Source of the DNA: Kineococcus terrestris
Lineage (GTDB): Bacteria > Actinomycetota > Actinomycetes > Actinomycetales > Kineococcaceae
DNA length: 64,000 nt
Strand: one strand, 5' to 3'
NCBI RefSeq assembly: GCF_041020765.1
Contig: NZ_JBEUEJ010000002.1
This document shows, one piece after another, positions 47,846 to 59,875 of this stretch. Position 1 is the first letter of the stretch. Each line of letters begins with the position of its first letter. The position numbers and the translations under genes are program-made. The notes under the pieces are model-generated. The model saw nothing but the letters and a program-made list of their open reading frames with translations. It did not search any database and was not told where the DNA came from.

Positions 47846-50220
47846 GCCGTCACCGTCCGGGGCGCGGGCACCGCGGCGGGGCGCTCGACACGCCCGCCGG
47901 AGCGCAGCAGGGCCAGCAGGGCGGCGGGCTCCAGGGGGCGCGAGTACAGGTAGCCCTGGACGGCCTCGCAGCCCAGCTCGGCGAGCACGGCGTCCTGCTC
48001 GGGCGTCTCGACGCCCTCGGCGACGACCCCCAGGCCCAGGGTGCGGGCCAGCGAGACGACGGCCGCGGCCACGGCGCGCGCCGGGCCGCCGCGCTGGTCC
48101 CCGGGGCGCGCACCGGGCACGGCGCCCGGGCGGGGCCGCGGGCGGGCGTCGAGGTCGCGCACGAACGAGCGGTCGACCTTCAGGTGGTCGACGGGCAGGT
48201 CCTTCAGGTAGGCCAGCGAGGAGTAGCCGGTGCCGAAGTCGTCGACGGCGACGCGGGCGCCGTCGCGGCGCAGCTCCTCCAGGACCTCCCGGCAGGCGCG
48301 CAGGTCGCTGGCCAGCGCGGTCTCGGTGACCTCCAGGCACAGGTCGGACAGCTGCACCCCGGCCCCGGCGGCGGTGCGCCGCACGCTGTCGGCGAAGCCC
48401 TCGGCGGACAGGGTGACCGCGGAGACGTTGACGGCGACCCAGCGCGGGGCGCGGGGCAGCTCGCCGGAGCGCTCGGCGGCCCGCCAGCCGGCCAGGTCGC
48501 GGCAGGCGACGGCCAGGACGTGGGCGTCCAGGGCGGGCACCAGCCCGGCGCGCTCGGCCAGCGGCACGAAGGTGCCGGGGTCCACGGGCCCCAGCTCGGG
48601 GTGGCGCCAGCGGCACAGGGCCTCCACCGACAGCACCTCGGCGACCGGGCCGGGGCGCACGATGGGCTGGTAGTGCACGTCGACGGCGCCGCGGGCCAGG
48701 GCCTCGCGCAGGTCGGCGACCAGGCGCAGGGCCCGGCGGGCCCGGCGGCGCACCTCGTCGTCGAGCAGGGCCCAGCGCCCGCCGCCGGCGGCCTTGGCCT
48801 CGTGGGTGGCGATGCCGGCGTCGCGCAGCAGCTCGTCGGGCGTGCCGGAGGGCCCGCCGAGCAGGACCACGCCGACGCTGGCGACGACGTCCAGGCGCAG
48901 GCCGTTGACCTCGACGGGTGCCGAGACGGTGTCCAGGACCCGCCGGGCGGCGGCGGCCACGGCGTCGGCGTCGGGCAGGTCGTGGCAGACGACGACGAAC
49001 TCGTCGCCGCCGGGGCGGGTGACGAGGTCGCCGGCGCGCACGGTGGCGGCCAGGCGGCGGGCGACCTCGACGAGGACGGCGTCACCGGCCTCGGGGCCCA
49101 GGCCGTCGTTGACGGTCTTGAAGTCGTCGAGGTCGACCATGAGGACCCCGGCGCGGGGCGCTGGGTGCTCCGCGCCCGGGGGGCGGGACCCCTCGGCGGC
49201 GGGCAGGAGCCCGGCGAGGTGCTCCAGCAGCGCGAGCCGGTTCGGCAGGCCGGTCAGCAGGTCGTGCTGGGCCTGGTAGGCCAGCCGGTGCTCGCGGGCC
49301 AGGCGGTCGGTGACGTCCTCGACGGTGGCGATGAAGCCGGCGCCGTAGCCGGGGGTGCGGGACGGCGCGAAGCGCACGTGGACCCAGCGGACCTGCCCGG
49401 AGGCGGTGCGCAGCCGCGTGTCGAGGGTGACGGGGCGCCCGGCGAGGACGTGCGTGACGGCCTCGACGACGGCGGCGCGCTCCTCCTCCACGACGCAGGC
49501 CAGCCAGCCGGTGCCGTGCAGCTCGGCGGCCGAGCGGCCGGTCAGGGCGGCGAAGGCGTCGTTGACGTGGGACAGGCGGGCGCCGACGTCGGAGACGATG
49601 GTGGCCACGGGCGAGCTGCGGGCCAGGGTCGCGAAGCGCTCCTCGGCGGCGCGCAGGGCCGCGTCGGCGCGGGCGTCGCCGGGCAGGGCGCCCTGCAGGA
49701 CCCAGCACTCCTCGGCGGGCGCTCCAAGTGCTCCGGGTGCTCCAGGTGCCCCCGGCGCCGCGGGGGCGCCCGGGAGGGCGGGGGCGGCGGGCACGGGCCA
49801 GGCGACGAGCTCGCACGCGCGGGCCTCGCCGGAGCTGGTGGTCGCGGTGGCGGCGAAGCGGGTGTGGCGCTCGCGCCGCAGGTGGTCGCCGAGCGCGCCG
49901 GCGGCCGGGCGCAGCAGGCGGGTCAGGGCCAGCTCGGGCAGGGCGTCGGCGGCCACCGCGAGCAGCTCGGCGGCGGCGGCGTTGGCCCAGCGCACGCGCG
50001 GGGCCTCGCGCGGGACCCGGCCGTGGACGTCGTCGGCGGGGCGGGAGACGACGAGGACGGGGTGCGGCTGGGCGCTGGCGAGGTGCAGCAGGGCGGCGGC
50101 GACCTCGGGTGCGGTCGCTGCGCCCGCCGGGCGCCACAGGTCCTCGGGGTCCACGGTTCCGTCCGTCCCTCGTGCGGTGCGGCCCCGTCCGTGGTGCCGC
50201 GTCAGGGAGTCCATCGGCAC
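47842..50220 (-). CDS. PAS-GGDEF-EAL cyclic-di-GMP protein
   Basis: A 792-residue sensor enzyme. An N-terminal region without a clear domain (about 1-190, with an APG repeat linker) leads to a PAS domain (about 193-305), GGDEF with an intact motif (PGGDEF), and EAL with an intact SVEALCRWRHPE start and DDFGTGYSSLAYLKDLPVD. Both cyclase and phosphodiesterase motifs are whole, so it may be bifunctional. GTG 50220 has no strong Shine-Dalgarno; GTG 50154 is an alternative. It is coupled to the HDOD gene. Confidence 0.92.
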   Translation of the reverse strand: MPMDSLTRHHGRGRTARGTDGTVDPEDLWRPAGAATAPEVAAALLHLASAQPHPVLVVSRPADDVHGRVPREAPRVRWANAAAAELLAVAADALPELALTRLLRPAAGALGDHLRRERHTRFAATATTSSGEARACELVAWPVPAAPALPGAPAAPGAPGAPGALGAPAEECWVLQGALPGDARADAALRAAEERFATLARSSPVATIVSDVGARLSHVNDAFAALTGRSAAELHGTGWLACVVEEERAAVVEAVTHVLAGRPVTLDTRLRTASGQVRWVHVRFAPSRTPGYGAGFIATVEDVTDRLAREHRLAYQAQHDLLTGLPNRLALLEHLAGLLPAAEGSRPPGAEHPAPRAGVLMVDLDDFKTVNDGLGPEAGDAVLVEVARRLAATVRAGDLVTRPGGDEFVVVCHDLPDADAVAAAARRVLDTVSAPVEVNGLRLDVVASVGVVLLGGPSGTPDELLRDAGIATHEAKAAGGGRWALLDDEVRRRARRALRLVADLREALARGAVDVHYQPIVRPGPVAEVLSVEALCRWRHPELGPVDPGTFVPLAERAGLVPALDAHVLAVACRDLAGWRAAERSGELPRAPRWVAVNVSAVTLSAEGFADSVRRTAAGAGVQLSDLCLEVTETALASDLRACREVLEELRRDGARVAVDDFGTGYSSLAYLKDLPVDHLKVDRSFVRDLDARPRPRPGAVPGARPGDQRGGPARAVAAAVVSLARTLGLGVVAEGVETPEQDAVLAELGCEAVQGYLYSRPLEPAALLALLRSGGRVERPAAVPAPRTVTA

Positions 50221-50317
50221 GCGGTGGCGCGAGGTGAAGCACCCGGGCCCACCCGGTCGGCGGTGCCGCCCCGTCCGCGGTCACGGTGCGTGGTCGCCGC
50301 GGGGGCGCGGGCACGAC

Positions 50318-50354
50318 GAGGGGGCGGCCACCCCGTCCGGGTGACCGCCCCCTC
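50318..50354 (-). terminator. terminator after acnA
   Basis: A 16-bp stem with one mismatch (50318-50333 with 50339-50354) around CGTCC, 32 bases past the acnA stop. It separates acnA from the GGDEF-EAL gene on the same strand. Confidence 0.75.
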
Positions 50355-50385
50355 CCGCTGCTCCCGGGTCAGCCCCGGGCGCGGC

Positions 50386-53235
<2,850 letters not shown>

Positions 53236-53333
53236 CGTGAGCTCCTCACTCGTCGTCCGCGACGTCCGGATGCGGTCCCGGCGATGGTCCCACCGGCTCT
53301 GGTGGACCGGCCAGCCACCCCGCCGCCCGATTG

Positions 53334-53347
53334 TCTCGACGTCAAGA
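53334..53347. promoter_or_regulatory. palindrome upstream of acnA
   Basis: TCTCGACGTCAAGA is a 14-bp palindrome broken at one pair, in a locally low-GC stretch with ATTG and TACC flanks. It overlaps the stop codon of the DUF202 gene and lies about 100 bases before the acnA start. A likely operator or promoter element for acnA. Confidence 0.5.
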
Positions 53348-53704
53348 TACCACGGACGCGGCGCGGGTCAGCAGGAGCACCAGCCCCAGCACCCCCACCA
53401 GTGCCGTCAGCGCGGCCGCGGCCGCGGGCACCCCCGCCCCCGGGCCCGCGCGCAGGTCCCCGTCGCGCAGCAGCACCCGCACCACCCGGGCCGAGCGCCG
53501 CCCGGACGCCACGAGCAGCCACGTGCCCGCCGCGGCCCCCGCCAGGGCGACGGCCAGGGCGGCGCCGCCCAGCACGGGCGCGAGCAGCCGCGCCAGCACC
53601 AGCGAGCCCACCAGGACCCCCAGCGCCGTGCGCCGCCACGCCAGCGCCGTCCGCTCCGGCTGCAGCCCCGGGTCGAACACCCGCGGGCCCGCTCCCCCGC
53701 TCAC
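53342..53704 (-). CDS. DUF202 membrane protein
   Basis: A 120-residue protein. The N-terminal ERTALAWRRTALGVLVG is the DUF202 hallmark, followed by three membrane helices. Function unknown. The start is seven bases after the stop of a second DUF202 gene. Confidence 0.8.
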   Translation of the reverse strand: MSGGAGPRVFDPGLQPERTALAWRRTALGVLVGSLVLARLLAPVLGGAALAVALAGAAAGTWLLVASGRRSARVVRVLLRDGDLRAGPGAGVPAAAAALTALVGVLGLVLLLTRAASVVS

Positions 53705-53711
53705 CGCCCGC

Positions 53712-54086
53712 TCACCGCCACAGGACGCCGAGCAGCACGAGCACCCCGGCCAGGCACACCCCCGCCGCCAGCGGCGCGGCCAGCACGGGAGGGGCCAGCG
53801 GCTCCGCGCGCCGCAGCGCCCGCTCGTCGCGGGCCCACCCGCGCCAGGCCTGCACGGGCGTGACCAGCCCCAGCACGACCAGCAGCAGGGAGGCCGCCAG
53901 CCGCAGCCCCGGCTGCAGCGGCAGCGCGAGCGCCTCCAGCGCCACCCCGGCCGCCAGCAGCGCCAGCGCGGTGCGCAGCCACGCCAGGAACGTGCGCTCG
54001 TTGGCCAGCGAGAAGCGCGGGTCCGGCTCGGCGCCGGTGCCGTAGACGCCGCGCGGGAAGCGGCCGCGCGGCGCCGGGCGGCTCAC
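53712..54086 (-). CDS. YidH-like DUF202 membrane protein
   Basis: A 124-residue protein with FSLANERTFLAWLRTALALL, the YidH/DUF202 signature, and three helices. Two DUF202 genes in tandem are common in actinobacteria and proteobacteria and may form a hetero-oligomer. GTG overlaps the RNA methyltransferase stop (GTGA). Confidence 0.82.
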   Translation of the reverse strand: MSRPAPRGRFPRGVYGTGAEPDPRFSLANERTFLAWLRTALALLAAGVALEALALPLQPGLRLAASLLLVVLGLVTPVQAWRGWARDERALRRAEPLAPPVLAAPLAAGVCLAGVLVLLGVLWR

Positions 54087-55606
54087 GCCGGGACCAGGCG
54101 CGCCACGCACTCCACGTGCGCGGTCTGCGGGAACAGGTCGAAGGCGCGCAGGCCGTCCAGCCGGTACCCGTGCTGCGCGAACGTCGCCACGTCCCGGGCC
54201 AGGGCGGCCGGGTCGCAGGCCACGTAGACCACCGCGCGCGGGCGCAGCCCGGCCACCCCGGCCACGACGTCCCGGCCCGCCCCCGCGCGCGGGGGGTCCA
54301 GGACGACGACGTCGACGGAGCGCCCGGCCAGCTCGGGGTCGGCCAGCGCCTCCTCCACCGCTCCCGCCCACAGCTCCACCTGCGGCGCGCCGTGCAGGCT
54401 GCGCCGGGCGTCGCGCACGGCGCGCTCCTCGCCCTCCACGGCCAGCACGGACCCCTGCTCGCCCACCGCGGCCGCCAGCACCGCCGTGAACAGGCCCGCC
54501 CCCGCGTACAGGTCCAGCGCGGACTCCCCCGGCCGCGGGGCGGCGGCCTCCAGCACGGCCCCGGCCAGCACGCCGGGGGCGGCGCGGTGCCCCTGCCAGA
54601 AGCCCGCGCCGCTGACCCGGAAGGCGTGCTCGCGCCCGCCGGCCGCCACGCGCTCGCCGACCCAGGTGCGCCCGCTGACGCGGTGCACGCCCTCGGCGGT
54701 GCGCACGGCCACCGACGCGCCGGGCAGCTTGGGCAGGTGCGCGTGCCGGCCCGCGGACGGCAGCGCCACCACGAGCGGCGGGCCGCCGTCGGAGCCGGCC
54801 GCGACCTCCACCGCCTCCACGTTGCCCCAGCGCGCGCCCAGGACGCCGGAGCCCACGACGCCCGGGGCGCTGATCGGGCAGTCGTCCAGGGGCACGACGG
54901 CGTGCGAGCGGTGCACGTGCAGGCCGGGACGGCCCTCGGCGTCCACCGCGAAGCGCGTGCGGGTGCGCCAGCGCAGCCCCGCCCCGCCGCCGACAGCGCC
55001 GTCGCCGTCGCCGTCGCCGTCCTCGTCCCCGGTGTCGTCCCCGGTGTCGCCGGGCACGGGCTCGACGACGACGTCGGTGCCCGCGGCCACGTCCAGGCCG
55101 GCCAGGCGGCGCAGCTGCTCGGCGACCACCTCGGCCTTCAGGAGCCGCTGCCGGGGCAGGGCCACGTGCTGGAAGTCGCAGCCGCCGCACAGGCCGGGCC
55201 GGGCGACCGGGCAGGCCGGCTCGACGCGGTCGGCGTCGGCGCGCAGCACCCGGACGGCGTCCGCGCGCCAGAACGAGGACTCCTCGGTGCCCTCGGTGAC
55301 GCGCGCCAGCACGCGCTCCCCCGGCAGGGCGTGGCGCACGAAGACCACGCGCCCCTCGCCGTCGGTGCGCGCCACGCAGTGCCCGCCGTGGGCGACGGGG
55401 CCCACCTCCAGCTCCAGCTCGGTGCCCGTGACGTCCCGCCCGGCCCGCGCCCGCGGCCGCGAGGGCCGGCGCGCGCTCACCCCGGGTGCCGCGGCCGGCG
55501 CCGCCGGCCGCCCGCCGCGCGCCCCGGCCCGCTCCCGGGACGGCCGTCCCCCGGACCGCCCCCCGGACCGTCCCCCCGCCCGTCCGCGGTCGTCCTGCGG
55601 GCTCAC
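54083..55606 (-). CDS. TRAM-domain class I RNA methyltransferase (RlmD/TrmA family)
   Basis: A 507-residue uracil-C5 RNA methyltransferase. After a Gly/Arg-rich lead of about 58 residues is the TRAM domain (TELELEVGPVAHGGHCVART); then 4Fe-4S cysteines CPVARPGLCGGC; SAM motif LDLYAGAGLFTAVLA; LDPPRAGAG; and the catalytic Cys in YVACDPAALARD. A Gly/Asp-rich linker interrupts the middle. Target (23S or tRNA) cannot be fixed. GTG overlaps the permease stop. Confidence 0.9.
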   Translation of the reverse strand: MSPQDDRGRAGGRSGGRSGGRPSRERAGARGGRPAAPAAAPGVSARRPSRPRARAGRDVTGTELELEVGPVAHGGHCVARTDGEGRVVFVRHALPGERVLARVTEGTEESSFWRADAVRVLRADADRVEPACPVARPGLCGGCDFQHVALPRQRLLKAEVVAEQLRRLAGLDVAAGTDVVVEPVPGDTGDDTGDEDGDGDGDGAVGGGAGLRWRTRTRFAVDAEGRPGLHVHRSHAVVPLDDCPISAPGVVGSGVLGARWGNVEAVEVAAGSDGGPPLVVALPSAGRHAHLPKLPGASVAVRTAEGVHRVSGRTWVGERVAAGGREHAFRVSGAGFWQGHRAAPGVLAGAVLEAAAPRPGESALDLYAGAGLFTAVLAAAVGEQGSVLAVEGEERAVRDARRSLHGAPQVELWAGAVEEALADPELAGRSVDVVVLDPPRAGAGRDVVAGVAGLRPRAVVYVACDPAALARDVATFAQHGYRLDGLRAFDLFPQTAHVECVARLVPA

Positions 55607-57726
55607 GCGCGCCTCCCCTGCTCCTGCTGCTCGTCCTGCCCGACCTCGTGCCGGTCCCGCGGCTCGCCGCCGCCGCGCCCGGACGGGCGGGCGGCCTCCT
55701 CGTGCTCGAGCGGCGCCGGGCCCCACGTCCCGCGGCGCACCACGCCCGGCGCGGCCGGCTCGTGGCGGTCCTCCATGCCCGCCGAGCTGGACAGCTGCCA
55801 CGGCACGCTGGCCACCATGACACCCGGCGTGTAGCGCAGGCGAGCCCGCAGCCGCAGCGCCGACTGGTTGTGCAGCAGCGTCTCCCACCAGTGCCCCACC
55901 ACGTACTCGGGCACGTAGACGACGACCAGGTCGCGCGGGTGCCGCTCGCGCAGCGCCCGCACGTGGTCCACGACCGGCCGGGTGATCTCCCGGTACGGGG
56001 AGTCCAGCACCGTCAGCGGCAGCGGCACGCCCAGGCGCTCCCAGCGCTCCTGCAGCGCCCGCGTCTCCTGCGGGTCCACGGCCACCGTGACGGCCTGCAG
56101 GTCGGTGTTGCGCGCCGCCCGGGCGTAGGCCAGGGCCCGCAGCGTCGGCTTGTGCAGCTTGGAGACCAGCACCACCGCGCGCACGCCCGTGGGCAGCGCC
56201 TTGGCGGCCGGGTCGTCGGGCACCGCCAGCTCGCGGGCCACCGAGGAGTAGTGCCGCTGGATCAGCCGCATGTTGACGAACACCACGGCCATCGCCAGGA
56301 CGGCGATCCACGCGCCCTGCGTGAACTTCGTCAGCAGCACGATGACCAGGACCAGGCCCGTCAGCGCGAAGCCGACGGAGTTCACCACCCGCGAGCGGGT
56401 CATCCGGGCGCGCGCCGCCGCGTCGGTCTCGGTGCGCAGGTGCCGCGTCCAGTGCCGCACCATGCCCAGCTGGCTGACGGTGAAGGAGACGAAGACCCCG
56501 ACGATGTACAGCTGGATCAGCCGCGTCACCTCGGCGTCGAAGGCCAGCACGAGGACGATCGCGGCGCCGGCCAGGGCGAGGATGCCGTTGGAGAAGGCCA
56601 GCCGGTCCCCGCGGGTGTGCAGCTGCTTGGGCAGGAACCCGTCGCGGGCCAGGATCGAGGCCAGGACGGGGAAGCCGTTGAAGGCGGTGTTGGCCGCCAG
56701 GACGAGGATGACGCCGGTGGCCGCGGTCACGAGGTAGAACGCCGGCGGGAAGTGGTCGAAGACCGTCGCGGCGAGCTGGCCGATGACCGGGTCCTGCACG
56801 TAGGAGTCGCCCACGGGCACCCCGTCGTCCAGCAGCTGCACCGACGGGTCCTCGGCGAAGCGGACGTTCGTCAGGTTCGCCAGCGCGACGACGCTCATCA
56901 GCATGGTCACCGCGATGAGGCCCAGCAGCAGCAGCGTCGTGGCCGCGTTGCGGCTCTTGGGCTTGCGGAAGGCCGGGACGCCGTTGCTGATGGCCTCCAC
57001 GCCCGTCAGGGCCGCCGCGCCCGAGGAGAACGCCCGCAGGATGAGGTAGACGCCCGCCAGGCTCGTCAAGCCGCCGGAGATGTCGTGCTCGGCGGCCAGC
57101 TCCAGGTGGGCGCTGGGCGCCTGCGGCAGGTCGCCGAACAGCCAGCGCCCGAAGCCCCACAGGCCCATGCCGATGACCGAGGCCATGAACAGGTAGGTGG
57201 GCACGGCGAACGCGGTGCCGCTCTCGCGCACGCCGCGCAGGTTGACCGTCATCAGCAGCACGATGAGCCCGACGGCGAACAGGGCCTCGTGCCCGCGCAG
57301 GAACGGCAGGGCCGTGGCCGCGTACTGCGCGCCCGAGGAGATCGACACGGCGACCGTCAGGACGTAGTCCACGAGCAGCGCGCTGCCCACGGTCAGGCCG
57401 GCGCTGGGGCCGAGGTTGACCGTGGCGACCTCGTAGTCACCGCCGCCGGAGGGGTAGGCGTGGACGTTCTGGCGGTAGGAGGCCACGACGACCAGCAGCA
57501 CCACCACGACGGCCACGGCGATCCACGGCGACAGCGCGTAGGCGGCGATGCCGGCGATCGAGAGGGTCAGGAGGATCTCGTCGGGCGCGTACGCCACCGA
57601 GCTCAGGGCGTCGGAGGCGAAGACGGGCAGCGCGATGCGCTTCGGCAGGAGCGTCTCGGACAGCTTCTCGCTGCGGAACGGCCGGCCGACCAGCAGCCGC
57701 TTGGCCGCGTCGGTGACAGAGGGCAC
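55603..57726 (-). CDS. APC-family permease (KimA-like), probably K+ uptake
   Basis: A 707-residue protein with about 12 membrane helices and a C-terminal cytoplasmic region of about 220 residues. The N-terminus ETLLPKRIALPVFASDALSS and SSGAQYAATALPFL match the KimA/KUP-like APC proteins that take up potassium. It lies divergent from two TrkA-type gating proteins, which usually regulate potassium channels, supporting a potassium role. The end is a His/Glu/Arg-rich tail. GTG start. Confidence 0.85.
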   Translation of the reverse strand: MPSVTDAAKRLLVGRPFRSEKLSETLLPKRIALPVFASDALSSVAYAPDEILLTLSIAGIAAYALSPWIAVAVVVVLLVVVASYRQNVHAYPSGGGDYEVATVNLGPSAGLTVGSALLVDYVLTVAVSISSGAQYAATALPFLRGHEALFAVGLIVLLMTVNLRGVRESGTAFAVPTYLFMASVIGMGLWGFGRWLFGDLPQAPSAHLELAAEHDISGGLTSLAGVYLILRAFSSGAAALTGVEAISNGVPAFRKPKSRNAATTLLLLGLIAVTMLMSVVALANLTNVRFAEDPSVQLLDDGVPVGDSYVQDPVIGQLAATVFDHFPPAFYLVTAATGVILVLAANTAFNGFPVLASILARDGFLPKQLHTRGDRLAFSNGILALAGAAIVLVLAFDAEVTRLIQLYIVGVFVSFTVSQLGMVRHWTRHLRTETDAAARARMTRSRVVNSVGFALTGLVLVIVLLTKFTQGAWIAVLAMAVVFVNMRLIQRHYSSVARELAVPDDPAAKALPTGVRAVVLVSKLHKPTLRALAYARAARNTDLQAVTVAVDPQETRALQERWERLGVPLPLTVLDSPYREITRPVVDHVRALRERHPRDLVVVYVPEYVVGHWWETLLHNQSALRLRARLRYTPGVMVASVPWQLSSSAGMEDRHEPAAPGVVRRGTWGPAPLEHEEAARPSGRGGGEPRDRHEVGQDEQQEQGRRA

Positions 57727-57875
57727 GTCCGCCGATGGTACGACCGGCGGACCCGGGGCGCGGACGTCCGCGCACCGGGCACCCGCGCGCCGCGCCCGCG
57801 GCGGGCCGGGCGGTAGCGTCGGACCCGCGCCGCCCGCCGGGGCGGCGCGGGCGACGACGGGACGGACCGGGGCGG

Positions 57876-58541
57876 ATGCACTTCGTGATCATGGGTTGCG
57901 GGCGGGTGGGCTCGACCCTCGCCCTGACCGTCGAGCAGCGCGGGCACAGCGTCGCCGTCGTCGACCAGGACGCCGACGCCTTCCGCCGCCTCGGGCACGC
58001 CTTCGAGGGCCGGCGCGTCACCGGCGTCGGCTTCGACCACGACACCCTCGTCGAGGCCGGCATCCACGAGGCCGACGCCTTCGCCGCCGTCAGCTCCGGC
58101 GACAACTCCAACATCCTCGCCGCCCGCGTGGCGCGGGAGAAGTTCGACGTGCCGACCGTCGTGGCCCGCATCTACGACCCCGGCCGCGCCGAGGTCTACC
58201 AGCGCCTGGGCATCCCCACCATCGCCACGGTGCGCTGGACCGCCGACCAGGTGCTGCGCCGGCTCGTGCCCGAGGGGGCGCTGAGCGAGCACCGCGACGC
58301 CAGCGGGCGGGTCGTCATGCTGGAGGTGCCCGTGCACGAGGACTGGGTGGGCCGGCCGCTGCGCGAGCTGGAGGCCGCCTCGGGAGCCCGCGTCGCCTAC
58401 ATCACCCGCCTGGGGGCGGGGCTGGTGCCCCGCTCCGGCACCGTCCACCAGGAGGGCGACCTCGTGCACGTCGTCGTCGCCGACGAGCTGTCCGCCAAGG
58501 CCGTGAAGGTCCTCGGCCGCTCCCCGGAGGAGGTCGCCTGA
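57876..58541 (+). CDS. TrkA-type potassium regulator (CeoB)
   Basis: A 221-residue RCK protein. The N-terminal NAD domain starts MHFVIMGCGRVGSTLALTV; about 140-220 is the TrkA-C domain. ATG at 57876. It is the first of two paired RCK genes, like mycobacterial ceoB-ceoC. The pair probably gates the divergent permease by NAD(H) or cyclic-nucleotide-like ligand. Confidence 0.92.
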   Translation: MHFVIMGCGRVGSTLALTVEQRGHSVAVVDQDADAFRRLGHAFEGRRVTGVGFDHDTLVEAGIHEADAFAAVSSGDNSNILAARVAREKFDVPTVVARIYDPGRAEVYQRLGIPTIATVRWTADQVLRRLVPEGALSEHRDASGRVVMLEVPVHEDWVGRPLRELEAASGARVAYITRLGAGLVPRSGTVHQEGDLVHVVVADELSAKAVKVLGRSPEEVA

Positions 58542-59200
58542 TGCGCGTCGTCATCGCCGGGGCCGGCATCGTCGGCCGCTCCATCGCCCGCGAGCTCATC
58601 GGCAACGGCCACCGCGTCCTGCTGGTGGACCGCGCCCCCGCCGCCATGAAGATCAGCAGCGTGCCGGACGCCCAGTGGCTGCTCGCCGACGCGTGCGAGG
58701 TGACCAGCCTGCAGGAGGCCGACCTGGCCGACTGCGACGTCGTGGTCGCCGCCACGGGCGACGACAAGGCCAACCTCGTCGTCTCCCTGCTGGCCAAGAC
58801 GGAGTACGGCGTGCCGCGCACCGTGGCGCGCGTGAACAACCCCAAGAACGAGTGGCTCTTCGACGAGGCGTGGGGCGTGGACGTGGCCGTCTCCACGCCG
58901 CGGCTGATGACGGCGCTGGTGGAGGAGGCCGTCTCGGCCGGCGAGCTGGTGCGGCTGTTCACCTTCCAGCAGGGGCAGACGTCGATGGCCGAGTTCACCC
59001 TCGACGAGACCAGCCGGGTCGTGGGCCGCACCGTGGCCGAGGTGCGGCTGCCGGAGGACACGGTGCTGGTGGCCATCGTGCGCGGCGAGCGGCCCATCGC
59101 CCCCGACCGCGACGACCGCCTGGAGGCGGGCGACCACCTGATGTTCCTGTCCTCCCCCGCGGCGGAGGACGCGCTGCGGACCGTCCTCGGCTCGCCCTGA
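58541..59200 (+). CDS. TrkA-type potassium regulator (CeoC)
   Basis: A 219-residue RCK partner, MRVVIAGAGIVGRSIARELI at the N-terminus and TrkA-C at the end (DRLEAGDHLMFL). The start overlaps the previous stop by one base (TGATG). It is a divergent paralogue of the previous gene and likely forms a hetero-octameric ring. Confidence 0.92.
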   Translation: MRVVIAGAGIVGRSIARELIGNGHRVLLVDRAPAAMKISSVPDAQWLLADACEVTSLQEADLADCDVVVAATGDDKANLVVSLLAKTEYGVPRTVARVNNPKNEWLFDEAWGVDVAVSTPRLMTALVEEAVSAGELVRLFTFQQGQTSMAEFTLDETSRVVGRTVAEVRLPEDTVLVAIVRGERPIAPDRDDRLEAGDHLMFLSSPAAEDALRTVLGSP

Positions 59201-59218
59201 GAGGTCCGCGGGGGCGGC

Positions 59219-59875
59219 TCAGCCCGCGACGCGCTCGGCGGGCGGGGCCAGCGGGGTGCGCCCGCGCAGCAGGACGACGCTGGCCACGACCAGCCCCAGC
59301 ACCAGCAGCGGCCAGCCCAGCAGCAGCTTGGCCACGGCCAGGCCGGTGACGTCGTCGGCCAGGTACAGCGGCAGCTGCACCGCCACCCGGAGCACGTACC
59401 CGGCCAGCAGCAGGGCGGTGAGCTTCTGGCACAGGGCGACGACGCCCGGGTCGCGGCGCCAGCGCGTCGGCTCCTCCACCACGGCGCCGACGAGGAAGCC
59501 GACGACCGGCCAGCGGGTCACCATCGAGACGGCGAAGACGACCGCCAGGGCCGCGTTGAGCAGGATGCCCGGCAGGAACACGTCACCCGCCCGGCCGGTG
59601 CGCGAGGCCACGAGGGCGGCCACGACGAGCACGAACAGGCCGCCGAGGGCGTGCTGGACGGTCTCGCGCCGCACCACCCGCACGGCGACCGCCACGAGCA
59701 TGACGGCCACCGAGGCGCCCACGGCCGTCCACAGGTCCTGCGTGGTGGTCCACGCCACGAGGAAGGCGACGCCGGGCAGGGCGCTGTCCAGCAGACCCCG
59801 CCAGCCGCCCACGGCCAGCGACAGCCGCTGGCGCACGACCTCCTCGACGGTGGTGGGGACGGGCTGTCCGCTCAC
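59219..59875 (-). CDS. DUF3159 membrane protein
   Basis: A 218-residue protein of five or six helices; conserved GGWRGLLDSALPGVAFLVAW and FLVGAVVEEPTRWRRDP. Unknown function, conserved after ceoC in actinobacteria. GTG overlaps the OB-fold gene's stop (GTGA). Confidence 0.85.
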   Translation of the reverse strand: MSGQPVPTTVEEVVRQRLSLAVGGWRGLLDSALPGVAFLVAWTTTQDLWTAVGASVAVMLVAVAVRVVRRETVQHALGGLFVLVVAALVASRTGRAGDVFLPGILLNAALAVVFAVSMVTRWPVVGFLVGAVVEEPTRWRRDPGVVALCQKLTALLLAGYVLRVAVQLPLYLADDVTGLAVAKLLLGWPLLVLGLVVASVVLLRGRTPLAPPAERVAG

